Assembly: GCA_019113245.1 (NCBI GenBank)
Contig: DXHU01000023.1
Location: forward strand, 225,770 to 289,769
DNA from: Candidatus Ornithospirochaeta avicola
GTDB lineage: Bacteria > Spirochaetota > Spirochaetia > Sphaerochaetales > Sphaerochaetaceae
Reading direction: 5' to 3'
DNA length: 64,000 nt
Shown: piece by piece, positions 33,374-42,823 of the stretch
Position numbering within the stretch: the stretch's first letter is position 1
Layout: every line of letters begins with the position of its first letter
Notes under the pieces: model-generated
Seen by the model: only the letters and a program-made list of their open reading frames with translations
Databases searched by the model: none
What the model was told of the DNA's origin: nothing
Made by a program: the position numbers and the translations under genes

Positions 33374-34887
33374 TTGAACGCTCCGACATCACTTGCTATG
33401 CTTACTCCTGTCGCAATAAGGCCGACAACAGATGTGACGATGCCTAGAACTGCAACTGTTCCTGCAAGCTTTGCACTCGTATCGTCTCTCTTGACATTTA
33501 TAACGCTCTCGGCAGGCATTTCCTCATCAAGTTCAAGCTTGTTACCGTTTTTGTCAACAGCAGTAATCTTTCCCTTGCTGTTAGCGCTCTCGCCTCCCGC
33601 AAGATTGATGTAATAGCTTGCATCCTTTCCCGGGATATAGCCATAGAGTCCCGGATTTGCAACAGCACCGTTTACTGTAACGAACATCTGTGTGAACGGG
33701 ATGTAAATCACATCACCTGCATTGAGCACAGTAGAACCCTCAGGAGAACCGCTATAAAGAATTGCCTCAAGGTCCAGGCTGTATGTCACGCCGTTACTGA
33801 TAAGCTTTCCGCCACTCAAATCTGAAGACTCAGTGAGATAAGGGGAAATGGCATTTAAAAGATCAAGTATGTTTTCTCCCGGCATGAAGCGGTAATAATA
33901 TTTCTGGCTCTTTTCTCCAAGAATCATATTTGCACTCTCTCCCTTGAGCGCACCCTCAACAGATACCGAGTTGTTCTGCCCGATTACAGGCTCCACATAT
34001 ACAACATCGTCATCTGCAAGGACAAAGGCAGAGGCATCTTCTACAACAATTTCCTGGTACTGCTTGTCGCCAGAAATCCTCTGGACTTTTATCACACCGC
34101 TTGAAAGCTCATCATAGCCTTCTCCGTAATAAGTTATGAGATTCTCAACTGTCTCAGTTTCAAGAACCTGGTAGGTTCCAGGGCTCTTGACTGCACCTGA
34201 AAGCACAACCTCCTTATACTCTGCTCTTACAGTAATGACATCACCGGGTCTCAGATAAGGATTGTTTGACTCATCCCCTCTCTTGAGAGCAAGGTATATG
34301 TCATAGCTTTTTTCCACACCGTTATTTGAGATCACCACATCACGTACGGACGCATCATCAGAAAAAAGATATGCAAGATCTGCAAGCCTCTTAAGCCCGT
34401 TTACAGCAACGCGCTGTGTTGAAGAGACTTTTCCTTTCACTGTGACCTGGAAAAGACCAAGGCTTGCAAGGTTCACTGTCGGCTCAGCATATCTGTTGCT
34501 GGCTGTTATCTGGCTTTCTATCTCAGCCTTGACGCTCTGGAAAGTGAGGCCGCTTGTATCTACCTGAAAAAGACTGGCTGATTTTATTACCCCGTCAAGC
34601 GGAACAATCACAGAAAGATTTATAACGTTCATTCCTGTGCGGTCCATATAGCTTATGGAAAGCACATCTCCCGGTGTCACAAGATAATCGGGAGAAGAGA
34701 TGGCAAGAAGCACATCTTGTTCTGCTTCTGTATCAAAAGAAGTCAGGCCGAGCATTTCAGCTGTCCCTTCATGCCTTGTCTGAACAACAAGCATCTCCTG
34801 ATCAATGTCCGGACTGTTTATGACAGTGGCCGAATTGAGGGAGAATGCAAGAAATAAGAATATTGCCAAAAGTAATGTCTTTTTCAT
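33370..34887 (-). CDS. Polysaccharide export protein with SLBB domains (Wza-like)
   Basis: This protein of about 505 residues probably forms the outer part of a polysaccharide export channel. Signal peptide MKKTLLLAIFLFLAFSLNSA has no lipobox cysteine, so it differs from classical Wza lipoproteins. The Poly_export motif is YLVTPGDVLSISYMDRTG. Three or more SLBB beta-grasp domains follow (VVLSGAVKSPGTYQVLETET, SVSVEGALKGESANM, VTVNGAVANPGLYGYIPGKD). A hydrophobic helix lies at the C-terminus (GTVAVLGIVTSVVGLIATGV). ATG 34887 is chosen because an upstream ATG falls next to a terminator hairpin. Confidence 0.87.
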   Translation of the reverse strand: MKKTLLLAIFLFLAFSLNSATVINSPDIDQEMLVVQTRHEGTAEMLGLTSFDTEAEQDVLLAISSPDYLVTPGDVLSISYMDRTGMNVINLSVIVPLDGVIKSASLFQVDTSGLTFQSVKAEIESQITASNRYAEPTVNLASLGLFQVTVKGKVSSTQRVAVNGLKRLADLAYLFSDDASVRDVVISNNGVEKSYDIYLALKRGDESNNPYLRPGDVITVRAEYKEVVLSGAVKSPGTYQVLETETVENLITYYGEGYDELSSGVIKVQRISGDKQYQEIVVEDASAFVLADDDVVYVEPVIGQNNSVSVEGALKGESANMILGEKSQKYYYRFMPGENILDLLNAISPYLTESSDLSGGKLISNGVTYSLDLEAILYSGSPEGSTVLNAGDVIYIPFTQMFVTVNGAVANPGLYGYIPGKDASYYINLAGGESANSKGKITAVDKNGNKLELDEEMPAESVINVKRDDTSAKLAGTVAVLGIVTSVVGLIATGVSIASDVGAFK

Positions 34888-34909
34888 AACCAACTGTAAA
34901 AATATCATA

Positions 34910-34944
34910 AAGAAGGAATATGGAGAATATCGATATTCCTTCTT
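34910..34944 (-). terminator. Terminator between ridA and the polysaccharide export genes
   Basis: A perfect 12-bp inverted repeat, AAGAAGGAATAT / ATATTCCTTCTT, has an 11-base loop. On the minus strand the right arm ends in TTCTTT and is followed by ATGATATTTTT, a moderately U-rich tail. It ends the transcript that comes from ridA and precedes the Wza-like gene. Confidence 0.75.
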
Positions 34945-34956
34945 GAGAGAAACAAA

Positions 34957-35340
34957 TCAGAGTATTGCGATTGCCTCAATCTCCACAAGAACATCCTTTG
35001 GAAGTCTTGCAACTTCCACACAGCTTCTTGCAGGAAGAACTTCACAGCCTGAAAAATATGCAGAATACACCTCGTTTACAAGGGCAAAGTCATTCATGTC
35101 CTTAATGAACACACAAGCCTTCACAATATTCTCTTTCTTTGCACCGGATGCAGAGAGAACTGCATCGATGTTCTTGAAGACTCTCTCAGCCTGCTCTTTG
35201 ACTCCCCCCTCAACAACAAGTCCGGTTTCCGGATTTACAGGAATCTGTCCTGAAAGGAAAAGCATGTTGTTTGCGCATACTGCCTGAGAATATGGTCCGA
35301 TTGCCGCCGGAGCATTCTTTGTTTCAATTTTTCTGATCAT
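34957..35340 (-). CDS. ridA: RidA family 2-iminobutanoate/2-iminopropanoate deaminase
   Basis: RidA hydrolyses reactive enamine and imine intermediates made by PLP enzymes. The 127 residues carry [26 protein letters not shown] and [24 protein letters not shown]. The arginine of the ARS motif and the terminal glutamate are the substrate contacts known in the family. It overlaps the upstream HAD gene by 17 bp. Confidence 0.95.
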   Translation of the reverse strand: MIRKIETKNAPAAIGPYSQAVCANNMLFLSGQIPVNPETGLVVEGGVKEQAERVFKNIDAVLSASGAKKENIVKACVFIKDMNDFALVNEVYSAYFSGCEVLPARSCVEVARLPKDVLVEIEAIAIL

Positions 35341-35989
35341 CGTAATCTTCTCCTGTTATGAATTTATATAAATTCTGTGCACTATCCACATGAGAAAGTT
35401 TAGCATAGCCATTTCTAAATCCAAAGCCCCACTCGACGGCAAGAAATGCAACACCGCTTTCGCGCGCTCCTTTCTCATCTCCTTCCGTATCCCCCACCAT
35501 GAGTGTCTCTGAGAAAGGAATCTGAGAGTCTCTTATACATCTGTCTATAAGAACGCTTTTTGTCTCGCATTCTTTCACACTTGACCCCTCGACTGATGAA
35601 AAAAGATCAGGAGGAAAGGCATCTGAAAGCATTTCTCTTGCTGCTTCAGTGTTCTTGAGCGTGCTGACTGAAAGCACGTATCCTTTACTCTTAAGCTCTG
35701 AAAGCACACATGAGAGCTCTGGATAATGCTCATAGAGCTTTATTCCTTCTTCTTTATAAATCTCACGGTAGCGGTGGACAGCTGCTGGAATAACTTTCTC
35801 ATCCATGTCAAATACAAGCTCAAAGCCAGTCTTCAATGGAGGACCTACAAAAAGGGAAAGGCGCGAAATGTCGGTGCACTCTGGATATGAGAATTCAGAT
35901 GCTGTCTTGTTTGCAGTCAGGAATATGCCCTTTGATGTGTCCAAAAGCGTTCCGTCAAGATCAAATATTATATGCCTATACACCTTCAA
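35324..35989 (-). CDS. HAD-family phosphatase
   Basis: These 221 residues hold HAD motif [13 protein letters not shown], a cap domain, motif [10 protein letters not shown] and [25 protein letters not shown] near the end. The pattern fits the Gph/PpaX-like group, close to but distinct from the second HAD enzyme at 20212. The substrate is unknown. It overlaps ridA and the inositol-phosphatase gene, so four genes (36731 to 34957, plus the acidic protein upstream) read as one operon. Confidence 0.87.
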   Translation of the reverse strand: MKVYRHIIFDLDGTLLDTSKGIFLTANKTASEFSYPECTDISRLSLFVGPPLKTGFELVFDMDEKVIPAAVHRYREIYKEEGIKLYEHYPELSCVLSELKSKGYVLSVSTLKNTEAAREMLSDAFPPDLFSSVEGSSVKECETKSVLIDRCIRDSQIPFSETLMVGDTEGDEKGARESGVAFLAVEWGFGFRNGYAKLSHVDSAQNLYKFITGEDYDDQKN

Positions 35990-36731
35990 TAGCCCTCTTT
36001 ATATCAGGATATGAAGAAGGCGATGATGATATCACAACAAGGCCATCCTCATCTTCTGTAACTTCGTTTACCGCCCCAGCTTCTTCTGCAATCAAAAGCC
36101 CTGCTGCCACATCATAAAGCTGGAGATAGCGCTCATAGTACGAGCAGACTCTTCCAGATGCGACATAAGAAAGGCTCAAAGCCGCGCTACCGATGCTTCT
36201 TATATCCGAAAAATAATTGTAGATTCTTCTGAACTCTTTGAGATAGGAATCAAGCTTGCTGTGTTTTCTGTGAGGAGGAACTGCTATGCATAGTCCATGC
36301 TTTGAATCAAGAGAAGAAACACTTATTTTCTTTCCGTTCAAAAAAGCACCTTTGCCGCGCTGGGCAAAGAAAGTCTCGCCCCGGCATACATTTCTGACAA
36401 TACCAAAAAGCGCCTCTCCTTTTTCCATGTAGCAGATTGAGATTGTGTAGGAAGGGAAAGTGTTCATGAAATTCACAGTGCCGTCAATCGGATCAATAAC
36501 CCATAGCGGTCCATCTGTTATTTTCCCACCGCTTTCTTCTGCATATATGCTGTCAGAGGGGAAAGCTGTGGAGATAACAGATATTATGATTCTCTCAGCC
36601 TCCTTATCAGCGAGAGTCACGTAGTCATTCTCTTTCTTGCTCTCAACTTCCTTTCTTTCTTCTGTGTGTGAAAGGAGAAAGGAGGAAGCCATATCTGCTG
36701 CCTTGAGAGCGCATTCTATTTTCTCTTTCAT
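35976..36731 (-). CDS. Inositol monophosphatase family protein
   Basis: This Mg2+-dependent sugar phosphatase (SuhB/CysQ superfamily) has 251 residues. Metal-site motifs are IYAEESGG and WVIDPIDGTVNFMNTFPSYTISI, and the C-terminal YDVAAGLLIAEEAGAV is present. Substrates in the family include inositol-1-phosphate and PAP, and the sequence does not decide between them. Its ATG overlaps the stop of the acidic-protein gene by 4 bp. Confidence 0.92.
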   Translation of the reverse strand: MKEKIECALKAADMASSFLLSHTEERKEVESKKENDYVTLADKEAERIIISVISTAFPSDSIYAEESGGKITDGPLWVIDPIDGTVNFMNTFPSYTISICYMEKGEALFGIVRNVCRGETFFAQRGKGAFLNGKKISVSSLDSKHGLCIAVPPHRKHSKLDSYLKEFRRIYNYFSDIRSIGSAALSLSYVASGRVCSYYERYLQLYDVAAGLLIAEEAGAVNEVTEDEDGLVVISSSPSSYPDIKRAIEGV

Positions 36732-39700
36732 CTGGATCTTCTAATAAGTTCCTCGCCTATTATCGAGACAATCTTCCAGTTCGATGGTGAAAAGTCATCC
36801 TTGGAGAAACTTTCTATCTTCGCACTCTCCACCTCAAAATCCTTGTTAAGTGACAGAATCAGGGCATTCCATTTGGTTTTCCCCTTGCTGTACATCACAG
36901 CCCCTGCATTGTTTATCAGTTCGCTGGTTCTCAGCTCATCATGGACTCTTCCTTTTGCAAGAAGCACTGAAAGATCATATTCAAAGATACTGAACATCTT
37001 GTCCTTTCCGTCATCTCTCTGTGCTTTCCAGCAATTTGTCACAATCTGATTGAAGTAATCAAGAACGCTTCTGTCTTCATATTCAAGGAAGTTATGGAAG
37101 ACACCGAGATTCCCATCCAGCTTTCTGACAATCTGGCGAATGAGATCTGAATATCTTGGGTTATTTAGATCAAGAATGCTCTTTCTGTTTTCTGTTTCAT
37201 CGCCTCCAGGAGCAGTCTCTTCAGCACTCAGATGTTCGTCCTTCCCAAATTCAAGCACAACTTTGTCAGCACTCTCATCTTCTTTTTCATCCTCGACAGT
37301 CTCATCATCAACCATCTCCTCAACATCCTCTTCTGCAGAAGATGGAAGGCTTTCGGACATCATGACCTCGCTTATGTTTCCATTTTCAGCAGAGCCAGAA
37401 GCTTCTGCTCCTTCGCTCTCAACTTCATTTATGTACTCAAGACTTATATTCTTCTCATCCTCGCCAAATGAACCAAGCCTCTGATCTTCTTCTGTAAGCT
37501 CGAATACATTTTCGCATTCTTCTTCGCGAGATGGATTATCATAATCCGTTTCCATCTCTTCAGATTTTAGGGAAGACTCATAATTTTCTTCATCCATTTC
37601 AAAGGAAGCTTTTGCTGAATCTGATGAATCTTCATCTACTTTTTCAGAATCTGACATACCTTCCATATCTTTTCCGATGAACTCAGAATTTTCATCCGTG
37701 TTACAGGCAAGAGCAGGTGAAGAGCATTCTTCCGTTTTCTCTTCTTCAGATGTCACACCATCTTCCTTTTCGAGATCTGATGTATCTTCTTCATCAAGAT
37801 ACTCTAAATACTCTTGCGTCTCTTCTGGTTCTTCATCATCTGGCTCAGGCTCTTCATTATCTTCAATTTCTGATGAGGGGCCATCATCCTTTACAAAATC
37901 TGATGCGTTTTCTTCAACAGGATACTCTGGATAATCCTCACTCCTATCTGATTCTTCATCATCCTCTGGTCCGGCATCTAGCACAGAAGTAACTTCTTCC
38001 TCGCTTTCAAAGCCTGAATCATCATGCATATCTGATTCTTCATCAGAATACTTTGGATAATCCTCATGACTATCTGTTTTGATTTCAAAAGAATCTTCAG
38101 CCTCTTCATTCTCTATTTCTTCTGCCTCTTCTTCTTTTTCTGAATCATCTTCAGAAGTAAAGGCAGCATTTTCTTCATCCTGATCAGTAGATGAATCTGA
38201 TGCATCGCCATCATCTTTTTCATTCATGGACAGATAAGAGGAATCTGAATTGTCCTTACGTGCAAGGAGGGCTTCCTCAAGAGGATCTGAGTAAGAATAT
38301 TCATCCTTCCTCTCCTCCTCTGCATCCGAGTCAAGGATATCGAAGAAATTGAGCTGATCCGGGTCATTTTCCTCATCAAGCTCATCATCAGATTGATTTA
38401 AATCCTCATTTTCTTCCTCAAACTCATCAAAAAGATAGGATTCCATATCCTCTTCTTCATCTGCAAGTGTCTCCTCTTCTTCATCCTCATCATCATATGA
38501 GCCAAGGTCCACACCCTTATAATCATCATTGAGGTCCTTGTTCTCGAGCTCATTTCTGATGAAGTCCATGTCCTCGTCGTACTGCCTTATATACTCATTC
38601 CTCTTTTCTTCATCAAGGGAGGGAAGAGTGACATCTGGAAGAGGAATATCCTCATCGATTGCTGTATCTTTTTCTTCTTCATCCTCGCTCTCAATCTCGT
38701 CAAAGAACGATGAATCATCAGATAAAACCGCATCATCATCAGAGTAAGGAATTTCTTTTTCACCTTCCTCTTCATCAAAGATGTGAGTAATGTCCTCCTC
38801 ATCTTCATCATACTCTTCCCCAAGTATCATGCGGTACATATCTGCTCTTTTTGAGCTGGAGTCAGAAGCCATTATGAGAGCACATGTGCTTACAGAAAAG
38901 CAGTCGATTCCTTTCTTCTCAAGCTCTGCATACCCGTCAGGATCCACATAAAGGATTTTATGCCCCTCTTTTGCTTTCTCAAGAAGCTCAGCTTCTCTTC
39001 TGTCCAGGCGGATATTGTAAAGCTCAGCATTGAGCACAGCATTTATCTCATCAAGGGAGGAAAGAGCAACAACATCTATCTTCTGCCCTCTGAGACTGTA
39101 TACTCCCTCTACATCTGTTGATGAAAAGAGGGAGGCAAGAGCTCTTTCTGTAGCCTCATCGCGGCGTGAATATAAATTCATCCTCGTTGCAAGCATCCTG
39201 ATTGAACAGGAAAGCATGTATTTGCCGACAAAAGTGAAATACATTCCGGCAAAGCGGATGAATGGATAGCATGTGGAAAGCCATAGTCCTTTTTCAAAAA
39301 GATAAGAATAGAGATCCGTATCGCTTGACGGGTCAAGAGCGAAAAATGACAGATATTTCTCACTCAAAGATGAAGAGAAGTCCGGACGGAAAAGATCAAA
39401 GTCATCCCTCAGGCCTTCAAGTCTCTTTGACTCCTGATAAATATCGCTGTCACGGAAGATTATGGCTTTTGCATCCTCTTCTGAAAGGCTGTCTAGCCTT
39501 CTTGCCCTGATTCTCTGCTCAACCTTCTCCTTAAATCTGGAGCTATCCTCAGACAGCCTGTCTATTGCATCAAGGCTGTATGTAGCAAGATTGAAAGTTT
39601 CATTGACAAGAGCTGAGCTAGACATTGAGAAAAGGCTTTGCACTGTATCCTCTTCTCTCTCTATATATGCATGCGTCAGATATGCATCGTTTTCTATGTT

Positions 39701-40174
39701 TTTCCTGCTTTTTTCTTCGGGGAAGAATTGTGAATAAAGAGACTTTCTGTATTCAAGGACATTGTCCCTTGATATCTTCCCTTCATGCATGAAGAGCACT
39801 GCAATGGAGTCAATATAACGGGAAAGCTTCCTCACAAGATCCTCTGAAAGAGAAAGCACACGCTGCCAGTCAGCTTTCTTTATCTGTCTGTCAAGGCTTG
39901 TTTTCTTATAGAGGCTGGACTCGACTATGCTCTGAAGGAGAACAGGAAGAAGGCGTGCTGAAAGCATGCTCTTCTCATCCGTGGAGTTTTTCACTACCTT
40001 CCTTTCTTCCCAGGATGCCATCTTGATCATCTCAAGCGGATGATAGAGGCTTATTATTGAGGCGATATTGCTGATATCAAGCTTTATATAATTTTTTGCT
40101 TCAGCAATATTCTTCTCACATTTTTCGCGTGATATATCCAGGTAAGGAAGAAAATCTTCATCAAAAGTATTCAC
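36728..40174 (-). CDS. Very large hyperacidic protein of unknown function (1148 residues)
   Basis: No family was recognised. Three parts are visible. Residues 1-450 are a mainly helical domain without signal peptide or transmembrane segment (MNTFDEDFLPYLDISREKCE, with several Ser/Leu-rich helices). Residues about 453-995 are extremely rich in Glu, Asp and Ser, with three related units near 706, 750 and 790: EDYPKYSDEESD, EDYPEYPVEENAS and QEYLEYLDEEDTS. Residues about 996-1148 are a compact domain (YSDLIRQIVRKLDGNLGVFH, GKTKWNALILSLNKDF). The start is GTG 40174, six bases after AGGAG. It is the first gene of an operon with an IMPase, a HAD enzyme and RidA. A cytoplasmic role is likely; the acidic part should be disordered. 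Confidence 0.85.
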   Translation of the reverse strand: MNTFDEDFLPYLDISREKCEKNIAEAKNYIKLDISNIASIISLYHPLEMIKMASWEERKVVKNSTDEKSMLSARLLPVLLQSIVESSLYKKTSLDRQIKKADWQRVLSLSEDLVRKLSRYIDSIAVLFMHEGKISRDNVLEYRKSLYSQFFPEEKSRKNIENDAYLTHAYIEREEDTVQSLFSMSSSALVNETFNLATYSLDAIDRLSEDSSRFKEKVEQRIRARRLDSLSEEDAKAIIFRDSDIYQESKRLEGLRDDFDLFRPDFSSSLSEKYLSFFALDPSSDTDLYSYLFEKGLWLSTCYPFIRFAGMYFTFVGKYMLSCSIRMLATRMNLYSRRDEATERALASLFSSTDVEGVYSLRGQKIDVVALSSLDEINAVLNAELYNIRLDRREAELLEKAKEGHKILYVDPDGYAELEKKGIDCFSVSTCALIMASDSSSKRADMYRMILGEEYDEDEEDITHIFDEEEGEKEIPYSDDDAVLSDDSSFFDEIESEDEEEKDTAIDEDIPLPDVTLPSLDEEKRNEYIRQYDEDMDFIRNELENKDLNDDYKGVDLGSYDDEDEEEETLADEEEDMESYLFDEFEEENEDLNQSDDELDEENDPDQLNFFDILDSDAEEERKDEYSYSDPLEEALLARKDNSDSSYLSMNEKDDGDASDSSTDQDEENAAFTSEDDSEKEEEAEEIENEEAEDSFEIKTDSHEDYPKYSDEESDMHDDSGFESEEEVTSVLDAGPEDDEESDRSEDYPEYPVEENASDFVKDDGPSSEIEDNEEPEPDDEEPEETQEYLEYLDEEDTSDLEKEDGVTSEEEKTEECSSPALACNTDENSEFIGKDMEGMSDSEKVDEDSSDSAKASFEMDEENYESSLKSEEMETDYDNPSREEECENVFELTEEDQRLGSFGEDEKNISLEYINEVESEGAEASGSAENGNISEVMMSESLPSSAEEDVEEMVDDETVEDEKEDESADKVVLEFGKDEHLSAEETAPGGDETENRKSILDLNNPRYSDLIRQIVRKLDGNLGVFHNFLEYEDRSVLDYFNQIVTNCWKAQRDDGKDKMFSIFEYDLSVLLAKGRVHDELRTSELINNAGAVMYSKGKTKWNALILSLNKDFEVESAKIESFSKDDFSPSNWKIVSIIGEELIRRSR

Positions 40175-40176
40175 AG

Positions 40177-40198
40177 ATAACTCCTAAACAAGAGTTAT
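40177..40198 (-). promoter_or_regulatory. Hairpin overlapping the ribosome site of the acidic-protein gene
   Basis: On the minus strand ATAACTC and GAGTTAT are separated by eight bases. The second arm plus loop end contain AGGAG, the ribosome site of the GTG start at 40174. The hairpin could limit initiation. It has no T run, so it is not a good terminator for the upstream aminotransferase gene. Confidence 0.5.
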
Positions 40199-40204
40199 TA
40201 TAAT

Positions 40205-41407
40205 CTACTTTCCCTTCTTTTTTCTATATGCTTCAAGTCCGTACCTGAGACACCTTGCAGCGCGCACAAGTTCATCCTCGTTAAGTACATATGCGATTCT
40301 GGCCTGGTTTCTTCCAAGTCCTTTCGTGACATAAAAGTCCTCAGCCGGAGCAAACATGACAGTCTCTCCCTCGTAGGAGAAATCTCTGAGCATGAAGATT
40401 GCAAAGTCCTCCGCATCCTCTACAGGAAATGATGCTACAAAATAGAATGCACCCTTTGGATTATTGCACACAACACCGTCTATCTTCCTCATCTCCTCAA
40501 GCAGGATGTTCCTTCGTCTCTCATAGTTTTCTCTCACGTTTTCAACATAATCAGAAGGAGCATCCAGAGCCGCAGTTGCCGCAACCTGCCCTATTGCAGG
40601 AGGACAGAGCCGTGCCTGCGCAAGCTTCATCACGTTCTGACGGAAAGCAGCATTTTTGGTGACAATCGCCCCGACACGGGAACCGCACATGGAAAAGCGT
40701 TTGGAAAAGCTGTCGACACAGATTATCCTGTCGCTGTACTCCTTGAATGAGAGTATGGATGTGAACTTCATGCCGTTATAGCAGAATTCACGGTAAACTT
40801 CATCCACAACAAGGAAAATATCGTGTTTTCTGCAAAGCTCCAAAATTGAGAGAAGCTCAGCTTCTGAATATATATGCCCGGTCGGATTGTTGGGAGAGCA
40901 GAGAATGATTCCCATCGTCTTCTTGTTTATCTTTTTCTCAAACTCCTCAATGGGAGGAAGTGCAAAATCATTCTCCATCCTTGATGTCACAGGGACAAGA
41001 TTGACCATTGCAATTGATGAGAATGTGGCAACATTCGTGTAATAAGGCTCAGGGATTATGAACTCATCATACGGATCGCAAAGGGTCATGAAAGTGAACT
41101 GGATTGCCTCGCTTCCTCCTGTGGTGATGATTATATCGTCCTCTGTTATATCATCAGCGCCGAAGCTTCTGTAATAATCAACAAGCTTTCTTCTCAGCTC
41201 CACCTCTCCCTCAGAAAGCCCGTAGGCAATTATCTCTTCGCCATAGCCCTTTATCGCATCAAGTGCCTCTTTGGGCGTCTTTATATCAGGCTGCCCTATA
41301 TTCAGATGTATAACATGCACTCCCCTTTTCTCTGCCTCGCGGCTGAAAGGTACAAGACGTCTTATCGGAGATGCCTGAAATGATGATATTCTGTTTGACA
41401 TTTGCAT
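40205..41407 (-). CDS. Class I/II pyridoxal-phosphate aminotransferase
   Basis: This 400-residue fold type I aminotransferase is close to aspartate aminotransferases. It contains HLNIGQPDIKTPKEALDAI, ITTGGSEAIQFTF, the LCSPNNPTGHIYS loop, VDEVYREFCY, and the PLP lysine in CVDSFSKRFSMCGSRVGAI. The arginine for the substrate carboxylate is in GLGRNQARIAYVL. Substrate preference (Asp, aromatic or branched) cannot be fixed. GGGAGGAAAG precedes the ATG. Confidence 0.92.
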   Translation of the reverse strand: MQMSNRISSFQASPIRRLVPFSREAEKRGVHVIHLNIGQPDIKTPKEALDAIKGYGEEIIAYGLSEGEVELRRKLVDYYRSFGADDITEDDIIITTGGSEAIQFTFMTLCDPYDEFIIPEPYYTNVATFSSIAMVNLVPVTSRMENDFALPPIEEFEKKINKKTMGIILCSPNNPTGHIYSEAELLSILELCRKHDIFLVVDEVYREFCYNGMKFTSILSFKEYSDRIICVDSFSKRFSMCGSRVGAIVTKNAAFRQNVMKLAQARLCPPAIGQVAATAALDAPSDYVENVRENYERRRNILLEEMRKIDGVVCNNPKGAFYFVASFPVEDAEDFAIFMLRDFSYEGETVMFAPAEDFYVTKGLGRNQARIAYVLNEDELVRAARCLRYGLEAYRKKKGK

Positions 41408-41423
41408 GGCTCTTTCCTCCCTT

Positions 41424-41450
41424 GAAAAAAAGCCCCGGCTCGCGGGGCTT
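41424..41450 (-). terminator. Terminator after prs
   Basis: AAGCCCCG / CGGGGCTT with a 5-base loop is followed by seven T on the minus strand. It lies 18 bases past the prs stop. Confidence 0.92.
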
Positions 41451-41467
41451 AAACAGCAAGTATTCTG

Positions 41468-42757
41468 TCAATCCATGAACGAGTCTTCTTTTTCCTTCAA
41501 TACAGGGGCCGCAGGATTGGCCTGAGAAGAATCGATGAGTTTTTGTATGAATTTTCTGTTATCCAGAAGCGGAGAGATGCTTCTTCCGTGATGGAGTCTT
41601 GTGATGACGCGTGCAAATAGCTCTGTGACATCAGCCTGGATAAACCATTCCTTTTCAAGAAGCTCCTTGCCCTGGAATACTGCATTTGTTCCGATGATGC
41701 GCCAGAAAACGCCTTCCTTATATGCTGCATCAAAGTTCTCAATCGCACTCCCGTTGAAGAATGGAAGCGAGACTATGCATATGATCTTCTTTGCGCCTCT
41801 CTTCATCAGCTCCCTCATCGCAATTATGAGGGTGCCTCCTGTTGCTATCATGTCATCAGCCATCAATACTGTCTTTCCGCTGACATCTCCAAGGAGGTTG
41901 ATGCTCTTTATGTTTGTATTCTTTGCATCACGGGATACAACAGAGTAGTCTCTTTCCTTATAGAGGACAGCAAGAGGTCTGTGCAAACCCTGAGCATAGA
42001 ACTTGTTTCTGTTGACAGCACCTGTATCCGGAGACACAACAACAAGATCTGGATCTGAGAAATCAATGAGCTTCCTCAGACAAATCAAAGTCTGATATGA
42101 AGCATGCAGATTCTCAAGATGGCATTTGCTGAATGAGTTTTCTATCTCTCTTGAGTGGATATCAAGTGTTATTATCCTGCTGACTCCGAGCTCTTCGCAG
42201 AATCTTGCGAACATGCTTGCAGTCAAAGCTTCCCTTCCTGCTTTCTTATGCTGGCGGGCATAGGGATAAGTCGGAAGAACCAGAGTAATTGACTCAGCAC
42301 CTGCAAGACGGACTGCATCAATTGTTGTAAAGAGGAACATCAGATGGTCATTCACGCTGAGCGGACGGGGCTCATCAAGACCCGCAACCTTTATCGGGAA
42401 AGAATTTGACACATCATAGACTATGTATACATGAAGTCCTCTTACAGGGTCGATTATCTCAGCCTTCTCCTCTCCATTTGCAAAGCGGGTGTACTTTACA
42501 TTGATGGTGACATCCGGACAGTAGAACTGGCCTGGAAGCTTCCCTGCTGGTATCTTCCTTGCATTGAGATCATCAATCAAGGTCACTTCTTTTAAAAGCT
42601 CATCTTCGCTCATCCCGTGGCGTTTTACAAGTGCTTCACTGAGCCTTGAATAACGGTCGAGATATAACCGGCGGATGTGCTTTACGACTCTGCCTGTGAA
42701 ATACTCTGAGCCTGGACCGGCAATAACTCCAAGCTTGTGTGGTTTAATGATGCTCAT
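41468..42757 (-). CDS. prs: Ribose-phosphate pyrophosphokinase, long form
   Basis: Prs makes PRPP from ribose-5-phosphate and ATP for nucleotide, His and NAD synthesis. At 429 residues it is about 110 longer than the common enzyme. The extra length lies in an N-terminal region with inserted helices (VVKHIRRLYLDRYSRLSEAL) and a C-terminal tail. Core motifs are intact: LPTYPYARQHKKAGREALTA, ITLDIHS, VVSPDTGAVNR and the PRPP loop VLMADDMIATGGTLI. It is divergent from the neighbouring lipoprotein gene. It supplies PRPP for PyrE in this window. Confidence 0.92.
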   Translation of the reverse strand: MSIIKPHKLGVIAGPGSEYFTGRVVKHIRRLYLDRYSRLSEALVKRHGMSEDELLKEVTLIDDLNARKIPAGKLPGQFYCPDVTINVKYTRFANGEEKAEIIDPVRGLHVYIVYDVSNSFPIKVAGLDEPRPLSVNDHLMFLFTTIDAVRLAGAESITLVLPTYPYARQHKKAGREALTASMFARFCEELGVSRIITLDIHSREIENSFSKCHLENLHASYQTLICLRKLIDFSDPDLVVVSPDTGAVNRNKFYAQGLHRPLAVLYKERDYSVVSRDAKNTNIKSINLLGDVSGKTVLMADDMIATGGTLIIAMRELMKRGAKKIICIVSLPFFNGSAIENFDAAYKEGVFWRIIGTNAVFQGKELLEKEWFIQADVTELFARVITRLHHGRSISPLLDNRKFIQKLIDSSQANPAAPVLKEKEDSFMD

Positions 42758-42823
42758 AGTGATTTCAGATTATAATAATTGGAAAAGCTTGGCAATGGAT
42801 GACGGAAGCTTTTCTTTATATGT

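Noticed and set aside
36801..38747. Several plus-strand serine-rich frames opposite the hyperacidic gene
   Set aside because: GAA/GAT codons read in reverse give long Ser/Phe-rich frames. They lack SD sites and family matches.
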